A stretch of 34,236 nt of DNA from Chloroflexota bacterium (GTDB lineage: Bacteria > Chloroflexota > Anaerolineae > Promineifilales > Promineifilaceae): assembly GCA_003696605.1 (NCBI GenBank), contig RFGV01000237.1:1-34236 (forward strand). Reading direction: 5' to 3'. Positions 16,270 through 25,328 of this stretch are shown piece after piece (position 1 is the first letter of the stretch; every line of letters begins with the position of its first letter). The position numbers and the translations under genes are program-made. Below the pieces are notes generated by a model that worked only from the letters and a program-made list of their open reading frames with translations, was not told the DNA's origin and made no database searches.

Positions 16270-18846
16270 TTAGTCGCCTGTTGGTTGAGCCACGGCCGTT
16301 TCCAGTTTACGGATTTGGGCTGTTGTCAGGCCAGCAATATACGGCACACCGCTCAATAAAACCAATCCGGCTGGAACTTGCTCGTTAACACGAACGGCCG
16401 TTTCATACGTCACACTATTTACAGTCACCTCTGCCCGATCATCATCGGCCAATCCCAGCGCAGTCGCATCAGCATGTGCCAACTGAATTGTTGGCCTGGC
16501 CATACGATGATGCAATACAGGTGATTGCTCAATTAATGTACCGGAAGTGTACAAAGCGGCCACTCGAACAAGTTGCAAGCCATCACGGGCAATTACTGGC
16601 TGTTCCGCCACGTCAAATCGCTCCACGGTTGCCGATTCAGCCACACATGCCCATTGTTGTCCCAAACCGGAGCGATTTTCGTGAGCTGTACCACCGTAGT
16701 ACAAATCCTCACCGCCAACATCTGGCCACTGTTTTTCTACGCGGGCAAGTGAACGATAATCCATCCCTTTGTATTGTGGCACAACTTTGGCGATTTCATT
16801 AAAGACCAGGCTGGCAGCAAAAGCTGGTTTACCCAGCCCGACACGCTCATTGATCTGGGCCAAAATTTGCCAATCGGGACGACTGTCGCCAATAGGTGGT
16901 ATGGCCATGTAGTAACGCTGTACGCGCCGTTCGCCCGTGGTAAATGTACCTTCTCGCTCAGCCCAGCTTTGGGCGGGCAGGACGACGTCGGCCAATTCGG
17001 CCGTTTTTGTCATGAACAACTCTTGCACAACCAGAAAATCAAGCTGGCCGCGATCTGCCATCAGACCATCACCAACTGGATCTGCACCGATCACAAACAA
17101 TGCTTTGAGCGAACCGTCAGCTACTCCGGCATAAATATCAGTGGCTCTCAATCCCGGCTCTGACACTGGCTTATAGCCTGGTGCAAAGGCAGGGTGAACA
17201 CCCATATCCCAAGCACCCTGCGTATTACTATGTGGCCAGACAGGAATCAGCCCATTATTCGGACGGCCTACATGTCCTTCCCCATTTTTCACCAGCAACA
17301 GATTTGCCAGCAAGCGGGCCAAAGCATCCGTTTCTTCATAGGTCAGCCCTTCGCTGCCATAGAAAACAACCATATTCTTGGCCTTTATCAATGCATCTGC
17401 CGCCGCCGCAAGGGGATCAGAATCGGCCGTTTCCATTTCCACCTTGGCCAAATTCACCAACTGACGAATAGTGGACAAGGCCTCTCCTGGTGCATAGTGT
17501 AAGCGATGGGTAGCGAACTTATCCAGGCGAGTCGGCCGCAAATTAGCCACTACTACCACAGCACCCCGTTCGGCAGCCTGTTTCACCCGCAACCACCAGA
17601 CAGGTGCCTCTTCGTGCAAATCAGTGGCTACAACCAAAACAGCATCCCCTGCTCCCAATTCCTTCAGGTTGCTGCCGCTAGCCAACCCTACTTGAGCCAC
17701 CACATCACCACCAGCCAGGCGGCGATTTGCCAGATCAATATTGTTGCTTCCCAGACCTTCACGGAACAGCTTTTGGAAAAGATAAAGGTCTTCATTGCTG
17801 AGACGATCACCAGCCAGGCCAGCAACGGCCGTTTTATGTTGCTGCAACTTACCAGCTACCAGATCCAACGCCTCATCCCAGCTTGCTTCTACCAGTTGTC
17901 CATTCTTCCGCACCAGCGGCTGCTTCAGGCGTGTGGGGGCATCCGCATAATGGTGAACAAATCGCCCTTTATCACAAATCCAGATTTCATTCACCCATTC
18001 ATTCTGACGCGGCATCACCCGTTTGATCACACTACGGCCACCAGCAATCGCTTCCCGTCGCGTATCCAGCGTAGTATTGCACCCCACCGGACAATGAGTA
18101 CATACACTGGCCACCGAAGTAAGCTCCCAGGGACGCGCACCAAAACGAAAATCGGCCGTTGTCAACGCCCCAACCGGGCAAATATCCGTCGTATTCCCGC
18201 TCCAATAACTATCAAAGCCCGGTTCCGACAACGTCACAATTTCCAGACGACGACCACGATTATGAAAATCAATCACCGGATCATCTACCACTTCATCCTG
18301 GAACCGAATACACCGGGCACATTGGATACAACGCTGCCGGTCAAGGTAAATCAATTCACCCAACGGCACATGTTTATCCAGCAAAATCTTGTTACTGAAA
18401 TCAAACCGGCTCTCCCCACGCCCATATCGCATGGTCAGGTTTTGCAAGGGGCACTCACCCCCCTTGTCACAAATAGGGCAATCCAACGGGTGGCTGGTTA
18501 GCAAAAATTCGATAACCGCCTCTCGGGCATCCTTGACCGGCTGAGTGGCCGTACGCACCACCATACCATCAGAGACGACAACGGTACAGGCTGTCTGCAG
18601 GCCACGGCCGAAATTAAGCCGAACTGAACCATCTTCATTGCGCAACACTTCGCCAGTAGCACGGTCGCGCATTGGCACACCAATCTCTACCAGACACATA
18701 CGACACATCCCCACAGGCTTCAGTTTGGGATGGTAGCAAAAAACGGGGATGTCGTTATCAATCATTTTGGCGGCATCCACAACCAACGTTCCCTGCGGAA
18801 CGGTTACTTCAACACCATCAATCGTTACTGTTACCAGATCACTCAT
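16270..18846 (-). CDS. nuoG: NADH-quinone oxidoreductase subunit G
   Basis: Large iron-sulfur subunit of the NADH module (858 aa). The N-terminal [2Fe-2S] domain has FCYHPKLKPVGMCRMC plus a later Cys. The His-coordinated cluster motif HPLDCPICDKGGEC (N5) and CIQCARCIRF with a distal CPVGAL (N4) follow. A further CTHCPVGC with a distal WICDKGRF supplies four Cys for the extra N7 cluster found in only some bacteria. The rest is a molybdopterin-oxidoreductase-like fold that in this family binds no cofactor. The start follows AGAGGA. Three exact ACGGCCGT copies (16292, 16394, 17825) all encode TAV; the first is in the C-terminal tail. It is 33 bases after nuoF. Confidence 0.96.
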   Translation of the reverse strand: MSDLVTVTIDGVEVTVPQGTLVVDAAKMIDNDIPVFCYHPKLKPVGMCRMCLVEIGVPMRDRATGEVLRNEDGSVRLNFGRGLQTACTVVVSDGMVVRTATQPVKDAREAVIEFLLTSHPLDCPICDKGGECPLQNLTMRYGRGESRFDFSNKILLDKHVPLGELIYLDRQRCIQCARCIRFQDEVVDDPVIDFHNRGRRLEIVTLSEPGFDSYWSGNTTDICPVGALTTADFRFGARPWELTSVASVCTHCPVGCNTTLDTRREAIAGGRSVIKRVMPRQNEWVNEIWICDKGRFVHHYADAPTRLKQPLVRKNGQLVEASWDEALDLVAGKLQQHKTAVAGLAGDRLSNEDLYLFQKLFREGLGSNNIDLANRRLAGGDVVAQVGLASGSNLKELGAGDAVLVVATDLHEEAPVWWLRVKQAAERGAVVVVANLRPTRLDKFATHRLHYAPGEALSTIRQLVNLAKVEMETADSDPLAAAADALIKAKNMVVFYGSEGLTYEETDALARLLANLLLVKNGEGHVGRPNNGLIPVWPHSNTQGAWDMGVHPAFAPGYKPVSEPGLRATDIYAGVADGSLKALFVIGADPVGDGLMADRGQLDFLVVQELFMTKTAELADVVLPAQSWAEREGTFTTGERRVQRYYMAIPPIGDSRPDWQILAQINERVGLGKPAFAASLVFNEIAKVVPQYKGMDYRSLARVEKQWPDVGGEDLYYGGTAHENRSGLGQQWACVAESATVERFDVAEQPVIARDGLQLVRVAALYTSGTLIEQSPVLHHRMARPTIQLAHADATALGLADDDRAEVTVNSVTYETAVRVNEQVPAGLVLLSGVPYIAGLTTAQIRKLETAVAQPTGD

Positions 18847-18879
18847 GCTGATCCTCTTCGCTATTTATCGTCGTATTCA

Positions 18880-20166
18880 TTAATCTGCAGTGGCCACGGC
18901 CGTTTCCCGTGTTGCCTGCTGCTTCTGGCCTGCACCCGACACTTTAGCCTTGTACTCATCAAAGAAATGGCGAATCGTCGAAAGCACTGGATTCACCGCA
19001 AAATCACCCAACGCACACAAACAACGTCCACCTATTTGATTCGCCACACTTTCCAAAATTTGCAAATCCCGTTCTGTACCATAACCATGATAAATTCGCG
19101 AAAGCACCTTCTCCATCCAGAACGTACCTTCACGACAAGGCGTACACTTGCCACAAGACTCATGCCGGAAGAAGTGAACCATCTTCAGCGCCGCCCAGAC
19201 CATATCCGTCGTCTCATCCATCACAATAACAGAAGACGAGCCCATTACTGAGCCATACGGAGTCAGGCCTTCATAAGTCATGGGCGCATCCAAAGCCTCT
19301 TCCGTAATTACCGGGCCAGAGCCGCCACTGGGGAGAAGCGCTTTAAATTTACGGCCGTTTCGCATTCCACCAGCCATCTCAATCAACTGGCGATACGTCA
19401 CCCCCATTTCCACCTCATAATTACCCGGCCTTTCCACATGGCCACTCATACAAACAATCTTCACACCAGGACTCTTCTCTGTCCCCATGCTCGTGTACCA
19501 CTCCGGACCATTCACCAAAATCGGTGGCACATTCGCCAACGTTTCCGTATTATTCACCACCGTCGGTTTACCATACAGGCCCTCAATGGCCGGGAAAGGC
19601 GGTTTCGACCACGGCTGCCCCAAATTCCCCATCAACGAGTTAATCAGCGCGGTCTCCTCACCACAAATATATGCTCCTGCCCCATAATGGCAATAAAAAT
19701 CACAACTAAAATCAGAACCCAGAATATTCTGTCCCAACAAGCCCCGCTCATAACAGGCTTTCAACGCCTCCTCAAAGCGGTAAGCCGCATCCATATACTC
19801 ACCACGGAAATAATTATAAATCGTGCGTGCCCCAATCGCATACGCCGCAATCAGCGCCCCTTCAATTACCTGGTGAGGGTTCTTCTCTACCAGCTCACGA
19901 TCTTTAAATGTGCCAGTCTCCGATTCATCCGTATTAATAATGACATACTTCTCCCCCGGTCCTTTGGGAATAAACCCCCACTTAATACCAGTCGGGAAAC
20001 CAGCACCACCACGACCACGCAAACCGGACTTCTTAACCACCTCAATAACCTCATCCGGCTGTATACTCAACGCCTTCTTCAGGCCTTCATATCCACCATG
20101 TGCCAGATAGACATCCAGCTCATGAATGTTCTCAATATCACGATGACGCAACAAAATATGTGCCAT
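18880..20166 (-). CDS. nuoF: NADH-quinone oxidoreductase subunit F (NADH/FMN-binding)
   Basis: Catalytic subunit that oxidises NADH through FMN and cluster N3. The 428 residues begin with the family N-terminus. They show GLRGRGGAGFPTGIKW (the Gly-rich FMN/NADH site), then NTDESETGTFKDRELV and GAGAYICGEETALINS. The N3 cluster ligands are in SCGKCTPCREG and a distal GRCLCALGD. ACGGCCGT copies are at 19351 (encoding NGR) and at 18896 in the C-terminal tail, which reads ETAVATAD. GGAG sits about seven bases before the ATG. It is 28 bases after nuoE. Confidence 0.97.
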   Translation of the reverse strand: MAHILLRHRDIENIHELDVYLAHGGYEGLKKALSIQPDEVIEVVKKSGLRGRGGAGFPTGIKWGFIPKGPGEKYVIINTDESETGTFKDRELVEKNPHQVIEGALIAAYAIGARTIYNYFRGEYMDAAYRFEEALKACYERGLLGQNILGSDFSCDFYCHYGAGAYICGEETALINSLMGNLGQPWSKPPFPAIEGLYGKPTVVNNTETLANVPPILVNGPEWYTSMGTEKSPGVKIVCMSGHVERPGNYEVEMGVTYRQLIEMAGGMRNGRKFKALLPSGGSGPVITEEALDAPMTYEGLTPYGSVMGSSSVIVMDETTDMVWAALKMVHFFRHESCGKCTPCREGTFWMEKVLSRIYHGYGTERDLQILESVANQIGGRCLCALGDFAVNPVLSTIRHFFDEYKAKVSGAGQKQQATRETAVATAD

Positions 20167-20194
20167 TGCCTAACTCCAAAAAATAGAGGGTGTG

Positions 20195-20731
20195 TCACGA
20201 TTTGGCATACGCCATAATCTTTTCCACAACCGATGGCTCTTCCTTGCCCGACTCAGCTTCTGCCCGTAATCGGGCGATTAACTGGTCAAACTTTTCCTCA
20301 TCAAGATGCTCTTCAAATTTCAAGTTGCACTGCAACATTGGAGCGCGATCGCACGCCCCCAAACACATAACCGTCTTGACTGTAAACAAACCATCGGCTG
20401 TTGTGCCATCTACTGGTACACCTAACTTATGGCAGACCATCTCCACAAACTCATCTGCACCACGCAAGGCACAAGCCAGGTCATTGCAAATCTCCAACAC
20501 ATACTTACCCACCGGTTCTTCGTAATACAAAGAATAAAAACCGGACAAAGCCAGTACATGCGTGGGCGAAATCTCCAAAATATCCGCCACCTCTTGCATT
20601 GCCTCACGACTCATATGGCCATATGCCTGTTGCGCCAGGTGCATCAATGGCAAAACGGCCGATTTCTTATCCGGAAACCGCTTGAGAATCCCTTCAATTT
20701 CCTCTGCGTACTTTTCTGCAATCAATGCCAT
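20195..20731 (-). CDS. nuoE: NADH-quinone oxidoreductase subunit E ([2Fe-2S])
   Basis: Thioredoxin-fold subunit of the NADH module that carries cluster N1a. The ligands are CNDLAC and, about 40 residues on, CLGACDRAPM; this is the standard C-x4-C...C-x3-C spacing. The 178 residues include the N-terminal helical region (KKSAVLPLMHLAQQAYGH) seen in the family. It is in the operon 17 bases after nuoD. A one-mismatch variant, ACGGCCGA, lies near 20655. Confidence 0.96.
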   Translation of the reverse strand: MALIAEKYAEEIEGILKRFPDKKSAVLPLMHLAQQAYGHMSREAMQEVADILEISPTHVLALSGFYSLYYEEPVGKYVLEICNDLACALRGADEFVEMVCHKLGVPVDGTTADGLFTVKTVMCLGACDRAPMLQCNLKFEEHLDEEKFDQLIARLRAEAESGKEEPSVVEKIMAYAKS

Positions 20732-20748
20732 CTCTCAAACAATCCTAT

Positions 20749-22005
20749 CTAGCGATCAATTTCACCCAACACAATATCTATCGAACCAATAATCGCCACC
20801 ACATCCGCAATAAACGCCCCCTTACTTAACAACGGCAACGAAGCCAAATTCACATACGAAGGCGTACGGAAATGCACTCGTGCCGGGCGTGGCGAACCAT
20901 CACCCCGCAAATATACCGAAAACTCACCTCGTGGCGACTCCACACTCTGATATACAAACCCTTCCGGTGCGCTAAACCCTTCTGTCCACAACTTAAAATG
21001 ATGAATCACCGCTTCCATACTATGCCCAAGCTCCGAACGCGGCGGTGGTACAATCTTCCGATCAGAAATATTCACCGGCCCCTGCGGCAACTTATCCAAT
21101 GCCTGGCGAATAATACGCAAGCTTTCCCACATTTCCCGCATCCGGCAACGATAACGGGCATACACATCCCCATCCGTTTCCACCGGCACATCAAACTCAT
21201 ACTGCTCATAGCCAGAATACGGCATCACCTTTCGATAATCCCAATCCACACCAGAACCACGCAAACTGGGACCAGTCAACCCCCAGGCCACCGCATCCTC
21301 ACCAGAAATCACACCAATACCCTTAGTGCGCTCCAGCCAAATGGGGTTATCTTTAAGCAATGCTTCATAGTCTGCAATACGGGATGGGAAAAAGTCCAAA
21401 AACTGCCGCACAGCTGGCTCAAACTCTTCCGGCACATCGCGCCACAAACCACCTGGCCGGAAATAGCTCACCATCATTCGCTGGCCAGCTACCATCTCGA
21501 AAATATCCAAAATATACTCCCGCTCCCGGAAGCAATACAAAAACACAGACATAGCCGCCAGGTCTAGCGCATGAGTAGCCAACCACACAAGATGACTGGA
21601 AATACGTGCCAGTTCACACAAAATCACACGAATCGCCTGAGCGCGTGGTGTAGCTTCTACACCTAGCAGCTTTTCCACCGCCAGAATATAGGCCAGGTTA
21701 TTGGACATGGGCGAAAGATAGTCGAGCCGATCGGTCATCACCAATGCTTTAGTGTATGTCTTCGACTCCATGTTCTTTTCCACGCCCGTATGCAAAAAGC
21801 CTATATCTGGGGCGAGGTTGACGATATTTTCGCCATCCAGTTCTACCAGGAGGCGCAACACACCATGCGTACTGGGGTGCTGCGGCCCCATACTCAGCAA
21901 CATATGTTCTTCCGGGTCATCAATGGGCATTCCTGTACCCACTTTCGCCCGCAACTCTTCTACTGTCAGTTCCTTAAAGGTGTCTTCACCTGCACCAATC
22001 GTCAT
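20749..22005 (-). CDS. nuoD: NADH-quinone oxidoreductase subunit D (49-kDa)
   Basis: The 49-kDa-type subunit that forms the quinone site opposite NuoB (418 aa). Key stretches are SMGPQHPSTHGVLRL, with the quinone-pocket His, then PDIGFLHTGVEKNMESKTY and VMTDRLDYLSPMSNNLAY. The C-terminus ends VDVVAIIGSIDIVLGEIDR after RTPSYVNL. There is no nickel-hydrogenase Cys motif, as expected for complex I. The start follows GAGAGGG. nuoC and nuoD are separate genes here, not fused, with a 33-base gap. Confidence 0.97.
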   Translation of the reverse strand: MTIGAGEDTFKELTVEELRAKVGTGMPIDDPEEHMLLSMGPQHPSTHGVLRLLVELDGENIVNLAPDIGFLHTGVEKNMESKTYTKALVMTDRLDYLSPMSNNLAYILAVEKLLGVEATPRAQAIRVILCELARISSHLVWLATHALDLAAMSVFLYCFREREYILDIFEMVAGQRMMVSYFRPGGLWRDVPEEFEPAVRQFLDFFPSRIADYEALLKDNPIWLERTKGIGVISGEDAVAWGLTGPSLRGSGVDWDYRKVMPYSGYEQYEFDVPVETDGDVYARYRCRMREMWESLRIIRQALDKLPQGPVNISDRKIVPPPRSELGHSMEAVIHHFKLWTEGFSAPEGFVYQSVESPRGEFSVYLRGDGSPRPARVHFRTPSYVNLASLPLLSKGAFIADVVAIIGSIDIVLGEIDR

Positions 22006-22038
22006 GATTCCCTCTCACGCTGTTGCCAGATAACGTTA

Positions 22039-22560
22039 TTAGTCTTTGGCATAAGGCTTTTTAGCGTCTATTTCTTGCCAGTTAAAGGAGAACTGTACTT
22101 CTTCATATCCCAAGGGGTAATCCTTGCGAAGTGGATGCCCTTGCCAATCCTCCGGCAGGAAGAGACGTCGCAAGCTGTTGTTGCCCTTGAAACGAATCCC
22201 CATCAAATCCCAAACTTCGATTTCCAACCAGGTAGCTATCGGCCAGAGTTCGGCCATTGTTTCCGGGCCTTTTTCCGGGTCCTCTACACGCACGCGTAGC
22301 CGTAGCCGATATTTGTTTGGCATGGAAACGAGGTGGTAATTGACGGCAAAGCGTGGTGTTTCTGGCAAGAGGTCGTCGGCGCAAATGTCGGTGAGAAAAT
22401 TGAATTGGAGATCGGGATCGTCTCGCAATAACTGGCAAACGTTTTTGATGTGCGCTTGTTTGATGTAGAGTGTTCGCTCATCACGAAAATCTACAATTTC
22501 TTCCAGTGCCTCTGGATAGGCGGTTTTTATCTTTTCGACGACAAGATTATCCAGGTTCAT
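22039..22560 (-). CDS. nuoC: NADH-quinone oxidoreductase subunit C (30-kDa)
   Basis: The 30-kDa-type subunit of the peripheral arm (173 aa). It shows FNFLTDICADDL, then FAVNYHLVSMPNKYRLRLRVRV and the family signature WPIATWLEIEVWDLMGIRFKGN, followed by LRRLFLPEDWQGHPLRKDYPL. It is soluble and binds no cofactor in known structures. Its ATG follows the nuoB stop after a single base (TAAaATG), so translation is probably coupled. Confidence 0.96.
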   Translation of the reverse strand: MNLDNLVVEKIKTAYPEALEEIVDFRDERTLYIKQAHIKNVCQLLRDDPDLQFNFLTDICADDLLPETPRFAVNYHLVSMPNKYRLRLRVRVEDPEKGPETMAELWPIATWLEIEVWDLMGIRFKGNNSLRRLFLPEDWQGHPLRKDYPLGYEEVQFSFNWQEIDAKKPYAKD

Positions 22561-22561
22561 T

Positions 22562-23044
22562 TTAGGACCAGTCCTTTAGTTGTTCGCCTCGGATTTTTTC
22601 ATGTAATGTCATGATGCCATCAATCAAGGCTTCTGGACGGGGGGGGCAGCCAGCCACATACACGTCAACTGGTACGATTTCGTCCACGCCTTGAACGATG
22701 GCGTAGTTATTGAAGATACCGCCGCAGGAAGCACAATCTCCCATGGCAATCACCCATTTGGGGTCGGGCATTTGGTCGTAAAGGCGACGCACGACGGGGG
22801 CCATTTTGCGGGAGACGCGCCCGGCGACGATCATAAGGTCTGACTGACGAGGTGATGGCCGCATCAGTTCCATACCGAAGCGGGAGGCATCATAGTGTGA
22901 GGCCTGGGTGGACATCATTTCGATGGCACAGCAGGCCAAACCAAAGAGCATAGGCCACATGGCATTGGTGCGGCCCCAATTTACCAGGTCTTCAAGTCGG
23001 TGGGTGACAATACCCATTGTGCCGAGTTTTTGTTCTAATCCCAT
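22562..23044 (-). CDS. nuoB: NADH-quinone oxidoreductase subunit B (cluster N2)
   Basis: PSST-type subunit holding the terminal cluster N2, next to the quinone site. The ligands are the tandem Cys pair in [10 protein letters not shown], one Cys in GDCASCGG and one in [11 protein letters not shown] choose ATG 23044 (160 aa) because AGGAG lies seven bases upstream. The longer frame to 23065 has no such site and would overlap nuoA further. As chosen, it overlaps the end of nuoA by 10 bases. An eight-C run on the coding strand (22639-22646) encodes the Pro-Pro of GCPPRPE. Confidence 0.96.
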   Translation of the reverse strand: MGLEQKLGTMGIVTHRLEDLVNWGRTNAMWPMLFGLACCAIEMMSTQASHYDASRFGMELMRPSPRQSDLMIVAGRVSRKMAPVVRRLYDQMPDPKWVIAMGDCASCGGIFNNYAIVQGVDEIVPVDVYVAGCPPRPEALIDGIMTLHEKIRGEQLKDWS

Positions 23045-23403
23045 TCCAGCACTCCTTTTTTCCATACCCAGGCATCGCCGAGAATGAAAATAAACATGAA
23101 TACGAGCATTGCCGCAAGGCCGTATAGACCGAGTCGGCGGAAGCTAACTGCCCAGGGGACAAGTAGAATGATGTCTACATCGAAGAGGATGAAGAGGACG
23201 GCGATGCGGTAGAATTTGACGGGCAAACGTCGCTGGGCTTCGCCAATAGGGGTCATGCCGGATTCGTAGGGTGAAAGTTTGCGGAATGTCGGCCGTTTTG
23301 GTCCCAGGCTTAGGGACAATACGGGCAACAATACGGCAAGAAAAAGGGCGATTCCCAGCAATACAGCTATGGGAAGGTAAGTAATTAGTAACTGATTGTC
23401 CAT
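23035..23403 (-). CDS. nuoA: NADH-quinone oxidoreductase subunit A
   Basis: First gene of the nuo operon. NuoA is a three-helix membrane subunit of 122 residues. The family signature is visible: [40 protein letters not shown], with the conserved Glu/Asp of helix 2 and its preceding loop, then [12 protein letters not shown]. The ribosome site is weak (AGAAAG). The promoter proposed at 23457-23485 lies 54 bases upstream. Confidence 0.97.
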   Translation of the reverse strand: MDNQLLITYLPIAVLLGIALFLAVLLPVLSLSLGPKRPTFRKLSPYESGMTPIGEAQRRLPVKFYRIAVLFILFDVDIILLVPWAVSFRRLGLYGLAAMLVFMFIFILGDAWVWKKGVLEWD

Positions 23404-23456
23404 AGGTACTTTCTACTCTTATTTGTGGCTTTTCAGGCTAGAAATTACGTCTGTGC

Positions 23457-23485
23457 ATTCTATCACAAGCAATATATGCAAGCAA
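23457..23485 (-). promoter_or_regulatory. Candidate promoter of the nuo operon
   Basis: On the - strand TAGAAT (23457-23462) is preceded by TGA, giving an extended -10, with TTGCTT (23480-23485) as a moderate -35 at 17-base spacing. It lies between the rpoD terminator and nuoA, which is where a promoter is needed. Confidence 0.5.
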
Positions 23486-23506
23486 AAATCAACAATAAGT
23501 GAAAAT

Positions 23507-23536
23507 AAAAAACGGCCGTTTCCGGAAACGGCCGTT
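23507..23536 (-). terminator. rpoD terminator built from two iterated palindromes
   Basis: Positions 23511-23536 are a perfect 26-bp palindrome made of two ACGGCCGT units (23512 and 23528) joined by TTCCGGAA. On the - strand it can fold into a 13-bp-arm hairpin followed by TTTTATTTT, about 28 bases past the rpoD stop. It therefore looks like a working intrinsic terminator separating rpoD from nuoA. Confidence 0.8.
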
Positions 23537-23564
23537 ACCGCTCACCGGTGTAATGAAATCGCGC

Positions 23565-25268
23565 CTATGTCAAATAATCCCGCAAGGATTTACTGCGGCT
23601 GGGATGCCGCAACTTTCGCAACGCCTTGGCCTCGATCTGGCGGATACGTTCACGCGTCACGCCAAATGTCTTCCCAACTTCCTCCAGCGTATGGTCCTTC
23701 CCGTCATTTAGGCCAAAACGCATTTCCAATACTTCTCGTTCCCGATCACTCAGGTAATTCAGCACACTGCGAATTTGCTCCCGCAACAACTCCTTAGAAG
23801 CAGCATCAACCGGCTCAACCACACTTTCATCTTCGATAAAGTCACCCAGCTCTGTTGAATCCTCTGTATTGCCAACCGGCGTTTCCAGTGACATCGGATC
23901 CATGGAGATACGCAAGATATCTCGAATTTTGCTTACCGATTGTCGCCACTTACGGGCCAAAACCGGCTCCAGTGGCTCCCCGGTAGTCAGATGATGGCGC
24001 ACAACCTCTTTCTCTTCCGCTGTCAGGTAATCCAGTTCCAGCGCCAACTCTTCTACCGATGGCTCATGACCCAGCTTTTGCACCAGGTCACGCTGAATGC
24101 GGACAATCTTGTTGATTGTTTCATACATATGTACCGGAATACGAATTGTGCGTGCTTGGTCGGCAATGGCGCGACTTACTGCCTGACGAATCCACCATGT
24201 GGCATAAGTGCTAAACTTGTACCCTTTCGTATGGTCAAATTTCTCAACGGCCCGTAATAGCCCTACATTTCCTTCCTGAATAAGGTCAAGCAATTGGATA
24301 CCACGCCCCATATACCGCTTGGCAACACTCACAACCAGCCGCAAGTTGGCACGGGTAAGGCTGGACTTGGCTTCTTCGGCCAGATGGTAGATCATGAATT
24401 CGTTATATTCAAGAGCAACTGTATCTTGAGAAAGCCAGTTGTGGAAAGTATCCAGATCTGGTAAACGGCCGTATTCCTTCAAATACGCCTCCAACCGTTC
24501 GGCCATACTGGCTGGCAACAAATACAAAGCCGTAAACACTTCAAACACCTGTTCTGCCAATTCTGTCCAGGCGTCATCCTGCCCCCAATTCCCCTCATTC
24601 AAATAACCGCGCAAATAAGATCCTTCAACTTCCTGCCAATTCCCTCGAATCTTGCGGGCTTCATGCAACAACGCCAACAAATCCGGCGGTTCAACCTCTA
24701 TCTTTTCAGCGGCGGCACAACTCCTGTCCCAGTATTCCAGCAAATTACGATAATTCACCAACATCTTTTGGAAATGAATACTGGTATCATCATCATAAGA
24801 CTCGGAAATTTCATCCGATGCCAACTCATCCAGCACCGAAGCTGCTGCCAGTTGCGTCGAAAGCCAAATCTCCTGTTCTGCCGTCAATAATGGTACCTGC
24901 CCAATCTCTTTCAGATAGGTATGTACCGGATCATTTTCCACATCTCCAGAAACATAATCCATGTCTTCGTCGTCCTCAGCGTCTAACGGATCATCAAGCA
25001 CATCTAGCAAACTGTTATCACCCAAATCTTCAATTGTTTCACCCGAATCAGAAACAATTCGAATCCCCATCTTTTGCAAACGCGAATACAAGAGTTCTGC
25101 CTGTTCTTCATCGGCAGAAGCAAGAATTGTCTGCACATCTGCCTCACTAATCTGACGTGAACGACGTGCTTTCTTGACCAGTGCCTCAATATCAATTCGT
25201 TCTTCTTCTACGTTCAATTCTTCATCCAAGTCATTATCTTCCAGTTCGGGATCGTATAGAGTATTCAT
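23565..25268 (-). CDS. rpoD: Primary RNA polymerase sigma factor (sigma-70)
   Basis: Housekeeping sigma factor, 567 residues. A short acidic N-terminus with a region 1.1-like helical stretch precedes region 1.2 ([21 protein letters not shown], near residue 110). A non-conserved insert of about 150 residues precedes region 2 ([53 protein letters not shown]). Region 3 follows, then region 4 with [20 protein letters not shown] as the -35-binding helix-turn-helix. I choose ATG 25268 ([10 protein letters not shown]), preceded by AGGAAG; a TTG at 25310 is possible but unlike the family. It lies 60 bases after dnaG, the classic macromolecular-synthesis pairing. Confidence 0.96.
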   Translation of the reverse strand: MNTLYDPELEDNDLDEELNVEEERIDIEALVKKARRSRQISEADVQTILASADEEQAELLYSRLQKMGIRIVSDSGETIEDLGDNSLLDVLDDPLDAEDDEDMDYVSGDVENDPVHTYLKEIGQVPLLTAEQEIWLSTQLAAASVLDELASDEISESYDDDTSIHFQKMLVNYRNLLEYWDRSCAAAEKIEVEPPDLLALLHEARKIRGNWQEVEGSYLRGYLNEGNWGQDDAWTELAEQVFEVFTALYLLPASMAERLEAYLKEYGRLPDLDTFHNWLSQDTVALEYNEFMIYHLAEEAKSSLTRANLRLVVSVAKRYMGRGIQLLDLIQEGNVGLLRAVEKFDHTKGYKFSTYATWWIRQAVSRAIADQARTIRIPVHMYETINKIVRIQRDLVQKLGHEPSVEELALELDYLTAEEKEVVRHHLTTGEPLEPVLARKWRQSVSKIRDILRISMDPMSLETPVGNTEDSTELGDFIEDESVVEPVDAASKELLREQIRSVLNYLSDREREVLEMRFGLNDGKDHTLEEVGKTFGVTRERIRQIEAKALRKLRHPSRSKSLRDYLT

Positions 25269-25328
25269 AACTTCCTGAGCCAATGAGTCGCCAAAAAAGA
25301 CTGCCACCAAAACACAGGACAGCCATCC

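Noticed and set aside
17506-18501. Open frame of 331 codons on + within nuoG
   Set aside because: It is antisense to the cysteine-cluster region of NuoG, with no family resemblance and Ser/Gln/Pro-rich composition caused by local C-richness.
19438-20217. Open frame of 259 codons on + within nuoF
   Set aside because: Antisense shadow of a highly conserved gene, with no recognisable domain or ribosome site.
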